A stretch of DNA of 64,000 nucleotides from Tilletia caries. Its lineage: Eukaryota; Basidiomycota; Exobasidiomycetes; Tilletiales; Tilletiaceae. A program made the position numbers and the translations under genes. The DNA lies in assembly GCA_032718865.1 (NCBI GenBank), contig JALUTQ010000010.1:393889-457888 (forward strand), in the 5' to 3' direction. Positions 43,459 through 53,800 of the stretch are shown piece by piece; within the stretch, counting starts at the first letter, position 1, and each line of letters opens with the position of its first letter. The notes under the pieces were generated by a model that saw nothing but the letters and a program-made list of their open reading frames with translations, did no database searches and was not told the origin of the DNA.

Positions 43459-46400
43459 ATGAAGTACCTCGACTACCCGCAGTTCGCGGAGCTCTCCCGC
43501 GCCTTGTCCTTCACCTCCTCCGAGTGCACCGTCTTCACTCGCATCGAGGCATACAGCTGCAAGCCCGTCGCACAGGAGAAGCGTCTCTACAAGCACATCC
43601 AGCGCGTGTACGCTCCCGAGCTCGCAGCTCGCAAGTACGGACACGACGACGACGGCGACGATAGCAGCAGCGCCCCTGCGATCGAGCGCACAGCATCGTC
43701 GCCCCGCATTGGCGCACACAGCAGCGCCGGGAGTGTCCCATCATCCATCCCGGCACATCTCGCCGACTCGCCCTTCGGCAATCTCGGTGAATCCTCAAGC
43801 GCACGCAAGCTTCTCTTCACCGTCATCGCAACCCTCAACGCGGCCTTCCCCGACCACGACTTCGCCGACATACCCGTGTCCACCTTCCGCCGCGAGCCCA
43901 GTCCCGCGTACGTCGTCCATTCGCTCTCCAGCACCCTCCAGAGTCTGCGACGCAATGCGGCGGGGAACAACCCTGACGCCCCCGCGGCGGCTGCTACCAG
44001 TCCTCCCAACCCAGGTTCCTCCGCCGCCAGATCATCTACCGCCTTCCTCTCCGCCGCTCCAAGAACCTTCGCCGGTTTACCCACCACCTTTGACTCGTCA
44101 CCGACCACGTTCAGCACGAACGGTGGCAGCGGCGCGTCTCGGGGCGTCGGCAGTCCTTCGATCGCTGCCACTCTCAGTCCACCAGGACAGATTGCCCAGC
44201 TCAGTCTGGGCGAGAGACAGCACTCGTTCTCATCATCATCATCGGCGCTGCCTTCCTCGAGCACAGTGCCTACTGCTATAGCCTTACCTCCACCGGTCTC
44301 CAACGCGCAAGCCACAACATACCCATCCCATGCACGCTCAGCGCATGATACCACTTCTCATCACACCGACCAGCGGAGCAACTCCTTCTCCCGCTCTCCC
44401 AAATCGCCCCGATTGAATGCTACAACATCGCCTCGGATGGGCGCCGCTGTCTCCTACCCGAGCCCCTCCCATCTTCCCGCGGCCATCAATGCGGCAACCC
44501 ACCCCGCCCTAGCATCCATCCTCGACGACATCATGTGTGTCGAAGAGTGCGAAGTCTACTCCTTTCATCCCGACATCGAGTATGACCCGCATGCATCGGC
44601 CGACGACGACGAGGAGCGCCTTCTCGGCGCGGTCGGTGGCGGAGCCGGTGGGGGACTCGGCTTGTTCGACGAGGAGGAAGGCGCTGGGGACGACAGAGGC
44701 ATCGAGATTGGGCCTGCCAACGACGATCTCGAAGATATTGCTGAAACGTGGGCCGAGGATGCCATAGAGGAGGACGGCGATCCGATGCGGCCGGAGCAGA
44801 CTGCGCGTTCTCAGCGCACCCGAGAGCGCGTCACGGAGGCCGGCCGGCGCGCGGTGAAGGACCTCGACGGAGACGAGGAGATGGACGAGCAAGGCGCCGC
44901 TGAGGCCGACGACGCGCTTCTCTTTGACGAAGATGTGTATGGACAGGGTTTGAGCGGGAACCAGACTCCTCGTGCGCCCGATCATCAGGAGGGTACGGCC
45001 AGGGCTGGTCTGAGCTCCGACGCGTCGTCGAGTCACCCATTCCCTTCCTCTGTGGCCGCGGCCTATCCTGATGATGCGGACGGCGATGCGTCGATGGCTG
45101 ACGACAGTCACGAAGGGAGTGCTTCACCTCCCAAAGCTCGTCGAGCCCTCGGCCCCGCAGATCGGTCGCTGCAAGGAGGATGGGGCCGACCGATCTCAAG
45201 CGAATCATCACAAGTGCACTCGCGTATCAATCCCGCTCACGCCCTTCGCCACGACGATGATGACGACGAAGACGAAACTCACGAAGACGAATTCCTGACA
45301 GACGCCGACCTGTACGCCGACGACTTCTCCGACCGCTCCGCAGTCGAAGCCGCCGAGAAGGACGAAGACGACGACGTCGCGGGCCTCCTCTGGGCGACGT
45401 ACGCCTTCTTCTACAACAAGCGGCTCAAGCGCGTCCTCTTCGTCAGTGTGTGGGCGCGCACGAATTCGGGCGTCGAGGCGCATGCGGCTGCGGCTGCTGC
45501 GGCCGCACGGGCGAGGGAGCGTGTGATGCGGATGAGCACCAGTCCGTCGGCGCGTAGCTTTGGTGGTGGTGGGTTGGGTGTGGGTGTTGGTGGGAGTACG
45601 AGCTCGAGTTGGCCGGGTCTGGGAGGGAAGGCGTCGAATTGGAGTGGTCTGTCGCCTGCTCAACGCGCCATCTCGGCTTCTACGCAAGCGAGGGACAGCA
45701 GTAGTGGCAGTCATCACAGCGGAGGTGGTGGCTTTGCTGCCAAAGCGAGCCGGGGGAGCGGTTCGAGTCCCACGCATCTGAAGAAGGGCGATTCGGGGAG
45801 AGGGGGCAGTTCGGCGACGTCGTCGTCTTCGTCCCGGAAGAGCTCGGGGCGGAAGGAAAGCTCGCTGTCGAAGAAGACGCGTCGCGAGGCGTCATCGGTC
45901 GGTGCCAGCCGCGCCTCGGTAGCTGGTATGAGCGGTCACAGTAGCAATAGTGGTGCTACTTCTGCCACTACGACGACGCGGCGTCGGCGGAGCAGTCTGG
46001 GACAGTCTGTCATCACGTCGTCGTCAGCAGCAGGGAATGCTGGCGAGCGGGAGGGTTCGGGCTCACGCGGGACGACGCCTGTTGCTGCTACGCCGATGGC
46101 TGACATGTCTGCTGGAGGCACTGGCACGAATGCTGGGAGCGGCAGTGGGACTGGGACGGGGCCAAGCATGGACGTGTCGGGAGCAGGTAGTGTGGCTGCT
46201 CCCTCGTTGGTCGATGCTCTCCGGGCTGTCCCCACACCGCCATCGAGACATGACACCTCCCCGCCTCCCTCGGCACGGTCACCCTTCCCACATGCCAGTC
46301 CGCACAAGCCAGGCGAAGCAGCAGCACGAACATCATCGACCGGTGCCGCACCCGTCGACGTCCCCGGTGCGAGCGCTCCAGGCGACGACACGAGCTTCTC

Positions 46401-46680
46401 AACGTCGTCCTCTTCCATCCCGTCCTCGTGGCAGTCGAACACGTCTTCAGCGCCTATACCGATCGGTGGGCGGTCTACGTTCGGTGGCTCGATGCCGAGT
46501 TTGGATGGGGCGGTGTTGAGCGCCAGTGCCAGCGCCGGCACGGGAGCGGGAGTCGGGGTGGGGATGGGAGGGACGCCTGGTTCGCAGACGGCGAGCGGGC
46601 GTGTGCTTCGTCAGCTTTCAAAGCGGCTTCATCCGGACCAGGCGGGGGATCCGAAGCGACCGAGGGTCGCTCCAGAGTGA
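43459..46680 (+). CDS. MAF1: MAF1, repressor of RNA polymerase III (long form)
   Basis: A single open frame encodes 1,073 residues. MAF1 binds Pol III and shuts off tRNA and 5S synthesis when nutrients or TOR signalling fall. Conserved box A is at the N-terminus (MKYLDYPQFAELSRALSF, CTVFTRIEAYSCKPVAQEK, RLYKHIQ). Box B is near residue 365 (CEVYSFHPDIEYDP) and box C near residue 650 (WATYAFFYNKRLKRVLF). Between them are long Ser/Pro/Ala-rich inserts with many SP/TP sites, as expected for a phosphoregulated protein. After box C comes a Ser/Gly-rich tail of about 400 residues ending DPKRPRVAPE. Family members are usually 200 to 450 residues, so the size is unusual. The start at MKYLDY matches the family although the frame is open upstream. 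Undetected in-frame introns are possible. Confidence 0.9.
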   Translation: MKYLDYPQFAELSRALSFTSSECTVFTRIEAYSCKPVAQEKRLYKHIQRVYAPELAARKYGHDDDGDDSSSAPAIERTASSPRIGAHSSAGSVPSSIPAHLADSPFGNLGESSSARKLLFTVIATLNAAFPDHDFADIPVSTFRREPSPAYVVHSLSSTLQSLRRNAAGNNPDAPAAAATSPPNPGSSAARSSTAFLSAAPRTFAGLPTTFDSSPTTFSTNGGSGASRGVGSPSIAATLSPPGQIAQLSLGERQHSFSSSSSALPSSSTVPTAIALPPPVSNAQATTYPSHARSAHDTTSHHTDQRSNSFSRSPKSPRLNATTSPRMGAAVSYPSPSHLPAAINAATHPALASILDDIMCVEECEVYSFHPDIEYDPHASADDDEERLLGAVGGGAGGGLGLFDEEEGAGDDRGIEIGPANDDLEDIAETWAEDAIEEDGDPMRPEQTARSQRTRERVTEAGRRAVKDLDGDEEMDEQGAAEADDALLFDEDVYGQGLSGNQTPRAPDHQEGTARAGLSSDASSSHPFPSSVAAAYPDDADGDASMADDSHEGSASPPKARRALGPADRSLQGGWGRPISSESSQVHSRINPAHALRHDDDDDEDETHEDEFLTDADLYADDFSDRSAVEAAEKDEDDDVAGLLWATYAFFYNKRLKRVLFVSVWARTNSGVEAHAAAAAAAARARERVMRMSTSPSARSFGGGGLGVGVGGSTSSSWPGLGGKASNWSGLSPAQRAISASTQARDSSSGSHHSGGGGFAAKASRGSGSSPTHLKKGDSGRGGSSATSSSSSRKSSGRKESSLSKKTRREASSVGASRASVAGMSGHSSNSGATSATTTTRRRRSSLGQSVITSSSAAGNAGEREGSGSRGTTPVAATPMADMSAGGTGTNAGSGSGTGTGPSMDVSGAGSVAAPSLVDALRAVPTPPSRHDTSPPPSARSPFPHASPHKPGEAAARTSSTGAAPVDVPGASAPGDDTSFSTSSSSIPSSWQSNTSSAPIPIGGRSTFGGSMPSLDGAVLSASASAGTGAGVGVGMGGTPGSQTASGRVLRQLSKRLHPDQAGDPKRPRVAPE

Positions 46681-47053
46681 AGACCTGCCCGTTCGGTCTT
46701 CCGTATTGCTTTTTCTTGTTGCGAAGGTGAGTTCGACTTCAGGACTGTCCCTTTACTTTCTGAGCAGCGTCATGCTCAATAATATTCACATTGCATTCTG
46801 CAGATTCCTTTCCCTGTGTCTCCCTTCTCTTCTTCTCACGTCTCCTCTCCTCTCCTCTCCTCTCTCTCTCACGTGCCCATCTCGCACCCTTGCTCGTGCA
46901 GATGTTGTGTGTTATCGGTCGGTTGTACTTCTATGTCTTCGGGCGTGTATGTACAAATGACTCGTCTTCTCGAAATTCGAATCTCATGATGATCTTGTGT
47001 ATATGTGAGGTGCATGTAACACCCCCATTCCCCTGTTCCCCAAGCGACGGAAC

Positions 47054-48802
47054 CTACTTTCCGGCCTTCGTGCACCCCCTCTCCTGCACCGCCCGGATCC
47101 GCGCCGACCTCCGAGGAGCCTCCGCGCCCTCCGATACGTTCTTGATCCGGGGCGCGGGCGACTTCCTCATCAACACGGCCGTGCCCGCCAGGATCATGTT
47201 CTTAATGCGCGACGATCGCCTCGGCTCGGCTGTAATCGTGGATTGCACAGCGGCGGCGGGTTTGAGGACGGCCCGCTTTGTTTTGATGGTGACTTTCTGC
47301 TTGAGGGCTGTTTTGATTGGTGTAGAGCTTTTGACGGGTTCTGCTGGGCTCGTCGGGCCGGCCGTGTTGGACGCAGAGCCCTCCTCGGCGACCCGCTCTT
47401 CTTCTTCGTTTTGAAGCTCGGCCGGACTTCGAGTGGGGTTGTCGATTGGCCGCTCTGGGGTTGTCAGCCGATCTGTCCTGTCTGTTAATCTACTGATGAT
47501 TTGCTGTGCAGGGGAAGCGTGGACGATCCGCTCCGAGCTCGTAAACGTGGCCGTCTTTGGCGTAGAGCTGTCGACGATCTGCTCGGAGCTCGTCCATGCG
47601 GCCTTGTCAGGTGTAGAAACGTCGATACGCCGATCTGAGCTCGTCGATCCGGGCGTGCTTTGATTGGCGAACCCTTGCAAATATCTTAACGCTGTCCTAC
47701 TTGGCGTAGATTTAATGACTGGCCGCTCTGGGCGAGGACTGTCGACGATCCGCTCCGGGACCGCCATCTGCGCAGTGCTTCGCGAAGAACTGTCGGCGAC
47801 CAGAGATGGTCGTTCAGGTCCGGCCATGTGAGGCGAAGAAATGCCCATAATTCGCACTGGCGTTGTAGGCTCGGCCGTGTTCTGAGAGGTGGGATACCTG
47901 ATCGGCTCCGGTCCCTTGAGTTTAGCTGTGCCTTGCAACGGGATTCCATTGACACCTTCCCATGTGCGCGGTGTTGCCGTGTGTTTCGCCAGGCTGCTCT
48001 TCCTCCTCGCGATGTTCTTGACCTGCATCGAACTTCTTGGTCCTGTGGGCAGTTTCGAAGGACCGGCCAGACCCTCTCCTGATCTTCTTGCCCCCCTTGG
48101 TCCTGTCGGAATATGGGAGAATCTTGGTCCTGTAGGAGTTCTCGAAGGGCTGGCCAGACCCTCCCCTGATCTTCTTGCGCCCCTTGGCCCTGTCGGAATG
48201 TTGGAGAAGCTGGTTTCGAAATGTGCCGACCTTCTTGGCGCTGCGGCCATTTTCATCAGGCTGCTCCTCCTCCGATGCGTTGTGAGGATCGTAAGAACGT
48301 TCCTCAAGACCTTGAGGAAATGCATGTGGCCGGTACGGGACCATCCCGGTTTGCTCCAGAAGTACGTCGCGGTCGTCGTGCGCAACTTGATGCATCGGCA
48401 GAGGACTCGGTGGAGACGCGTCGATATCTTGACCTTCCTTTTGGCCAGAAAGACGGCGATCTTGATGAACTGGCTGATGTTGACGAGGTGCTCTTGCTTG
48501 CTCAATTTTTTTCCGATCTTCTTCGTTGCGTTGCTCTGGCGTCTTGCGAGCTTGGAGTCGTTGGCGACAGGTGCCAGCTCGCCGTGACTGATTTCCCCTT
48601 CGACTCCATAGAAGCTGTCGATGCCCGTATCCTCTTCCTCCTCGTGAGAGACATCAGCGGGTTGAAGCTGGGAACGTACGGACTCTTTGAAACCGTGGAT
48701 GGGAAAGCCGCGCCTGACAGCAGTTTTCGCGAGCCAGGTCTCGATCTCTAACGTGTCGCGCTTGTACTGCAAGTACTGTTCGTGAGGGTCCCGCTGGCGC
48801 AT
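47054..48802 (-). CDS. DUF6604-domain protein with internal repeats
   Basis: The frame from MRQRDPHEQYLQYKRDT (48802) gives about 582 residues. The N-terminal about 190 residues match the fungal DUF6604 pattern: YLQYKRDTLEIETWLAKTA, ISQFIKIAVFLAKRKVKI, CRCIKLRTTTATYFWS and GHMHFLKVLRNVLTIL. The function of DUF6604 is unknown. The rest is low-complexity: two copies of IPTGPRGARRSGEGLA, several TSSERIVDSST-like repeats with SP/TP sites, and near the C-terminus two RRS(S/A)RI(K/R) motifs. The frame is open about 29 codons further upstream but without ATG. It is convergent with MAF1; its promoter side now faces a LINE inserted 235 bp upstream. Confidence 0.72.
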   Translation of the reverse strand: MRQRDPHEQYLQYKRDTLEIETWLAKTAVRRGFPIHGFKESVRSQLQPADVSHEEEEDTGIDSFYGVEGEISHGELAPVANDSKLARRQSNATKKIGKKLSKQEHLVNISQFIKIAVFLAKRKVKISTRLHRVLCRCIKLRTTTATYFWSKPGWSRTGHMHFLKVLRNVLTILTTHRRRSSLMKMAAAPRRSAHFETSFSNIPTGPRGARRSGEGLASPSRTPTGPRFSHIPTGPRGARRSGEGLAGPSKLPTGPRSSMQVKNIARRKSSLAKHTATPRTWEGVNGIPLQGTAKLKGPEPIRYPTSQNTAEPTTPVRIMGISSPHMAGPERPSLVADSSSRSTAQMAVPERIVDSPRPERPVIKSTPSRTALRYLQGFANQSTPGSTSSDRRIDVSTPDKAAWTSSEQIVDSSTPKTATFTSSERIVHASPAQQIISRLTDRTDRLTTPERPIDNPTRSPAELQNEEEERVAEEGSASNTAGPTSPAEPVKSSTPIKTALKQKVTIKTKRAVLKPAAAVQSTITAEPRRSSRIKNMILAGTAVLMRKSPAPRIKNVSEGAEAPRRSARIRAVQERGCTKAGK

Positions 48803-49023
48803 CGCTGGCCAACGTCGAGATCGAGAAGGCCTTCTGATGTTTATCGGAGAGAAGACGGAGTCACGCGTCGCGTCAAAAAACAACAACACTCACTGGATGA
48901 GAGACCAACACAACAACACCGAACGCGTCTGTCGAGCCGACTGCACTCGTCCTCGGAATTCCGCGTCTGCGTACGTAAGCCAACGGATCTGAAATCTGAA
49001 CAGGAGCAACGAGCTCCTTCACT

Positions 49024-49037
49024 ACTATGTATGTACT
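49024..49037 (+). repeat. Target-site duplication, left copy
   Basis: ACTATGTATGTACT is repeated perfectly at 55167-55180, directly after the (AAC)n tail. Confidence 0.85.
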
Positions 49038-49180
49038 CACACACCACACTACTACTTCCCATCCTCACGATCATCCTGATTGACCGTGCTGCACATTCCC
49101 ACATCCACCGACGCGTCTGACACCCACCCACCCCTCACCAACTCAGGGCCGACTCACTCACTCTCGCTGGAGGGATCAAC

Positions 49181-50695
49181 ATGTCCAAGTTGATCCCACA
49201 CACAGAGGGCCGGACCTACTCAAGTACGCAGCTGCGCGCGCTCTTAGTACCCAAACCGCCTTCACCCGACAACCCCTCCGCGCCGACCCCCTCAGTAGCA
49301 ACTACTATGCCTGCTACCGCGGCCACAGCATCTGCAGCAGCTCCAACCCGCCCTTCTCCTCCTGCTGTCCGGTCCGTCCGAGCCGCTGCCCAGCTCGCTC
49401 TGGAGGGGATTGAACCCACCTCAGACCGATGCGCGGCCTTCATCCGCAACACCCTACACTCTCACGTATCTCGTGCCACAGGTCGCACAGGACGCATCAC
49501 CCTCTTGGCAGACGAGGTCAAACACCTCCTTGCCGCTTCCACCTTTCTCCTCCACCAGAACGAGCACGATATCATATCGAGAATCGACAAAGCGACAGCA
49601 GCAATCGATGCTGTGGCGGCCACACAGGCCGCCACCACCACTAGCCTCCAGGAGCTCAAAGAAGAGCTCAGCAAACCCAACATCTCCCCTCCGCCGCAAG
49701 ACAGCCCCCCCGACATTGAAAGGGACATTGGTGTTTGGCAGACGGTGAAGCCTCGGAAGCGGAGCAAGGAGCGCAAGGCCCCCCTCGCGCAACGCCTCCC
49801 GTCCACCGACATGCTAATCACTTCCGCCAACCTCAAGCTCCCAGTGTTCAAAGGGCTTTCTCCGAAAGCGGTTGTCACCAAGGCCCGAGCAGCCATCCTC
49901 TCTCAGCGTTCCAAGAAGTCGTGGGAGAAGGTCAAGGAACACCCAATCGAGCACATTGTGCGAGCAGCACGAAGCCTCCCCTCCGGAGACTGGATCCTCT
50001 CGGATGGCACGATCGGATGGGCCAATTTTCTCTCTATGATGAAGAAAGATTGGATCCCAGCCCTCGACCCCAACGCTCGTCTCAAAGACGCTAATTTCGA
50101 AATAGCTGTCCACCTCATGCCTCGAGACTTCGACACCGACAACATGGAGCACGTCCAGGAGTTCTGGGACCAGAATCCGCATTCGTTCCACTCCTCGGGC
50201 TTCAAATGGGCAGGTGGTCCAAACGACAAGAAGCACGGGACCCTCTTGCTCTCGTTCCGTCGCGCGGCAGACGCCAACGAGCTTCTGAAGGCATCGGTCG
50301 TCTGGGATCATCGCATGCTCGAAACGCGGCGATCGGTCCGTCGACCCAACCAGTGCAACCGCTGTCAAGAGTTCGGCCACGTCGCGCAAAGCTGCAAGAA
50401 GGAGCAGAAATGCGGCAGATGCGCAGGGCCGCACTCCACCTCCTCGTGCGCCTGCCCTCTGGAGCTTCCGGAAGTCCGCTGCAAAACAGCATTCGAGTGC
50501 GCACACCTCACCTTCAAGTGTGCGAACTGCGACGGGCACCACACCGCCAACGATCGGCGCTGCCCCACGAGGGAGCGCGCCTACCAAGCCGCAAGGGAGG
50601 AGGAACTGGCCGAAGGTGACCTGTTCCAGCTACAAACCCACGTTCCCCTCTCCCCCATGTGCAGGTCCTTCGCGTCGACGCTCAGCGTCTTTTAG
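49181..50695 (+). CDS. LINE ORF1, Gag-like RNA-binding protein
   Basis: This is an intact 504-residue frame starting MSKLIPHTEG. A Pro/Ala-rich N-terminus and a predicted helical stretch (about residues 100-170) precede a globular part. Three CCHC-type knuckles follow near residues 390-470: CNRCQEFGHVAQSC, CGRCAGPHSTSSC and CANCDGHHTANDRRC. Such proteins coat LINE RNA. No internal stop or frameshift is seen, which supports recent activity. Confidence 0.9.
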   Translation: MSKLIPHTEGRTYSSTQLRALLVPKPPSPDNPSAPTPSVATTMPATAATASAAAPTRPSPPAVRSVRAAAQLALEGIEPTSDRCAAFIRNTLHSHVSRATGRTGRITLLADEVKHLLAASTFLLHQNEHDIISRIDKATAAIDAVAATQAATTTSLQELKEELSKPNISPPPQDSPPDIERDIGVWQTVKPRKRSKERKAPLAQRLPSTDMLITSANLKLPVFKGLSPKAVVTKARAAILSQRSKKSWEKVKEHPIEHIVRAARSLPSGDWILSDGTIGWANFLSMMKKDWIPALDPNARLKDANFEIAVHLMPRDFDTDNMEHVQEFWDQNPHSFHSSGFKWAGGPNDKKHGTLLLSFRRAADANELLKASVVWDHRMLETRRSVRRPNQCNRCQEFGHVAQSCKKEQKCGRCAGPHSTSSCACPLELPEVRCKTAFECAHLTFKCANCDGHHTANDRRCPTRERAYQAAREEELAEGDLFQLQTHVPLSPMCRSFASTLSVF

Positions 50696-50861
50696 CATCA
50701 CTCACACTACTCGAGGGCAAGCGGCCCAGGCACTGGACGACCATCCTGCGAGTCGCAAAGCAAGACACACCCTTGAAGCGGGCGTACATCTCATGAGAGA
50801 GCACTTGGACGATACATCCAGTGTCTCTAGCATCGATACAGTACGCCCGAAAGTGTGAGTT

Positions 50862-53800
50862 ATGCCACCCCTACAACGTTTGCATCATGACTGTCAGGCA
50901 CCCCCTCACTCATCACCTCCGTTCTTTCCCACATTATTGCCTCACTCATCGTCTCCAGTCCAACCTACCCCATCTCCACCGCCCACAGTCATCCCCCTCA
51001 GAGCAGTCAGGTCTATCCAGCTCAACTGCGCCAGAAGAAGGACAGCGTTTCATTCGCTATTCAATACTGCCCCATCCGAAGGCTTCGACATGATCTTCCT
51101 TCAAGAACCGTATGTCATTACCCAGACATCGCAGCCACCGTTCTACGCAGGATGGCGACCCATCCCACCCATATTCGACGAACCGCCGTCAGAAGAGGAC
51201 CGGACAGGCCTCAGAGCCATCTCCTACATCTCTTCCGCTCGCTTCCCTCCCAATGCAATCATCCCTCTACCAACAAACTCGTCCGACGTATGCGCATTTG
51301 CGATCACGGCGGTCGCGGGACTTCCCGCCCAAATTTTTATCAACATATACAACCAGAAAGACAACGTAGGAACCCTCGAAGCGGTGGACTCCCTCCTGGA
51401 TCGTGTCGCGATCGAGTATGACAACCCCGCAATTTTCGTTCTGGGCGACTTCAACCTCCACCACGAACTGTGGAATCCTCTCCACTACCTTTCATCAGAC
51501 CCGCGAGCCGACACACTCCTCGACATCGCAGGCAAGCATGGGCTCGAACTCCGCTCGGAAGAGGGAGTTTCGACCTTCCAACATATCAGTGGCCAATCCA
51601 AAGCCACTACCATCGATCTCGTGTGGGCAAACCGGCTCGGCGCAGACTTGATGTTTTCCTGCCGCACCGACGTTGCCGGAACACACAGCCATCTCTCAGA
51701 CCACCGCGCTTTGGTGCACGAGACGATGGGTCAACACGAGGACCGTGCGCCGATCCGCCCGCCGCAGCAATGGGATAAGGTGGACTGGAACGACTTCAAT
51801 GGGGCTCTCCAAGTCCTGCTTCCCCTCGTTCCGGACCCAGCTGCCCTTTTCCTCCCTCACCGAGACCAACGAACACGACTCGACGCGTCCGCACAAGGCC
51901 TAGTTGACACGATCCAGACCGTGATAAGGAAGGTGGTCCCGGTAGCAGACGTGGGACCGCGCTCGAAGCGCTGGTGGGACGGCAGACTCGGAGCGCTGAG
52001 AGCGGCATGCGCCAAGGCGGAGCGGGAGAAGCAACGAGCGAACAGAGGAGCAGATGAAGCGCTCAAGTCAGTGGCAGCAGCAGCGTGGAGGAAGGCTCGT
52101 GCGGAGTACACCAACGCCATCAAACACCACAAGGCGCAGCATTGGGACGCGTTCCTGGAATCAGTGGACGATTGCACCATCTGGACGGCGGCCAAATACA
52201 AGCTGGCTGGCCAACAGTTCGACCGATACGTCCCCCCGATACGATCGGAGACCGGGCTATGCGCGAGCCCAGAGCACCAGGCGCAGGCCTTCCACCACGC
52301 CTTCACGCAAGCCAGCGCCCCTGCCAATCTCTCCGACATGCAAGCGGCGTCATACCCAACACCACTACCAGATTTGGCCATCCGCCCAGAACACCTGTCC
52401 GCAGCATTGGAGCGAATGTCCGCTTCCAAGACGGCGGATCCGCACGGCGTGACTACGCAGGTGCTCAAGCGTATTTGGCATGCCATTCTTCCCCTCTTTA
52501 GCAGCATCGTGGAGGCCGGCATGCGCCTAGGTCACTATCCACCGGTGTTCAAATCGGCACACACCCTCGTTCTCCGCAAACCCCGCCGAGGAGACTACTC
52601 GGCACCATCATCGTGGCGCCCAATCGATCTAATCAGTCGGCTAGGTCTGATATGGGACTCTGCGCTCGCGGCACGGCTGAGCTTCCTCGCTGAGGCCCAC
52701 CACCTGCTTCCTGACACTCACTTTGGCGGACGGCCAGCAAGATCTACCTCAGACGCGTTGGTGTGCATGGAGGAACGAATCCTCGATGAGTGGAGGAGAG
52801 GTAGAATGTGTGGGTTCCTGTCGTTCGACTCTAAGGCCGCGTTTCCCAGCATGCGTCGCGACCGGCTCTGCCACAATCTACGCATGGCCGGAGTACCCGC
52901 GAACGCGGTCGACCTCATCAAATCATGGCACAACAATCGATGGGTCCGATACATCATCAGCGAATACCTTTGCCAGGCCCTACACCGGCAGGATGGGTGC
53001 CCTCAAGGCTCGCCATTGTCCCCGCTTCTGTCCCTGTTCTACAATGCACCACTCCTCGACCGTATCGATGAGCTCGGCCCCGATTTCCACGCGACGGGCT
53101 ACATCGACGATATCGGGGTGTTGGTTTCGGGCAGAGATGAGCGCGAGGTACACGAGCACCTCAAGATGGTCGCACCACACACTCGATGGTGGCAGGACTC
53201 CCACGGCACTCTGCTGGACCTCAAGAAGACGCACTTCACCATCTTCTCCCGCACTCAATCGAACTCCGAACCGCGAGACTTGGCTTTCGATGGTCAGGTG
53301 ATCCCATGGCAGCCAACAGTAGAGCTGCTCGGCGTGATCCTAGACCACCAGCTCCGTTTCCGGGAGCAACGCGCAAGAACGATCCAGCGCGCACAAGGAG
53401 CATGGCTAGCAATATCGTCACTGGGAAACTCGGTCAAAGGCCTTGGTGTGTCCCACTTACTGCGCCTATTCCGATGCGTTGTGGTGCCTCGGATGGAATA
53501 CGGAGCGTTGGTGTGGCATAGGGTCGAATCAAACCCGGCGGCGGTCAAAAAGTTGCAAGGTATCCAAAATACGGCACTCAGGCGCGCCCTCGGTGCCTTC
53601 AGGACCACGCCAGTGGACGCGCTGCACTTTGACTCCAACCTCACCACCATTCGAGCACACCTGGACATCAGAGTTTCGGAACAGGCAGCCAAACTTCTCA
53701 CAGGCAGCAGCACAAATCCGGCATCAACCGCAGCTAGAAAAGCTCTGCGACGCCCAACGAAGCGCTTTACCACGAATCTGGCCCTCATCTTCCGCCAGCT

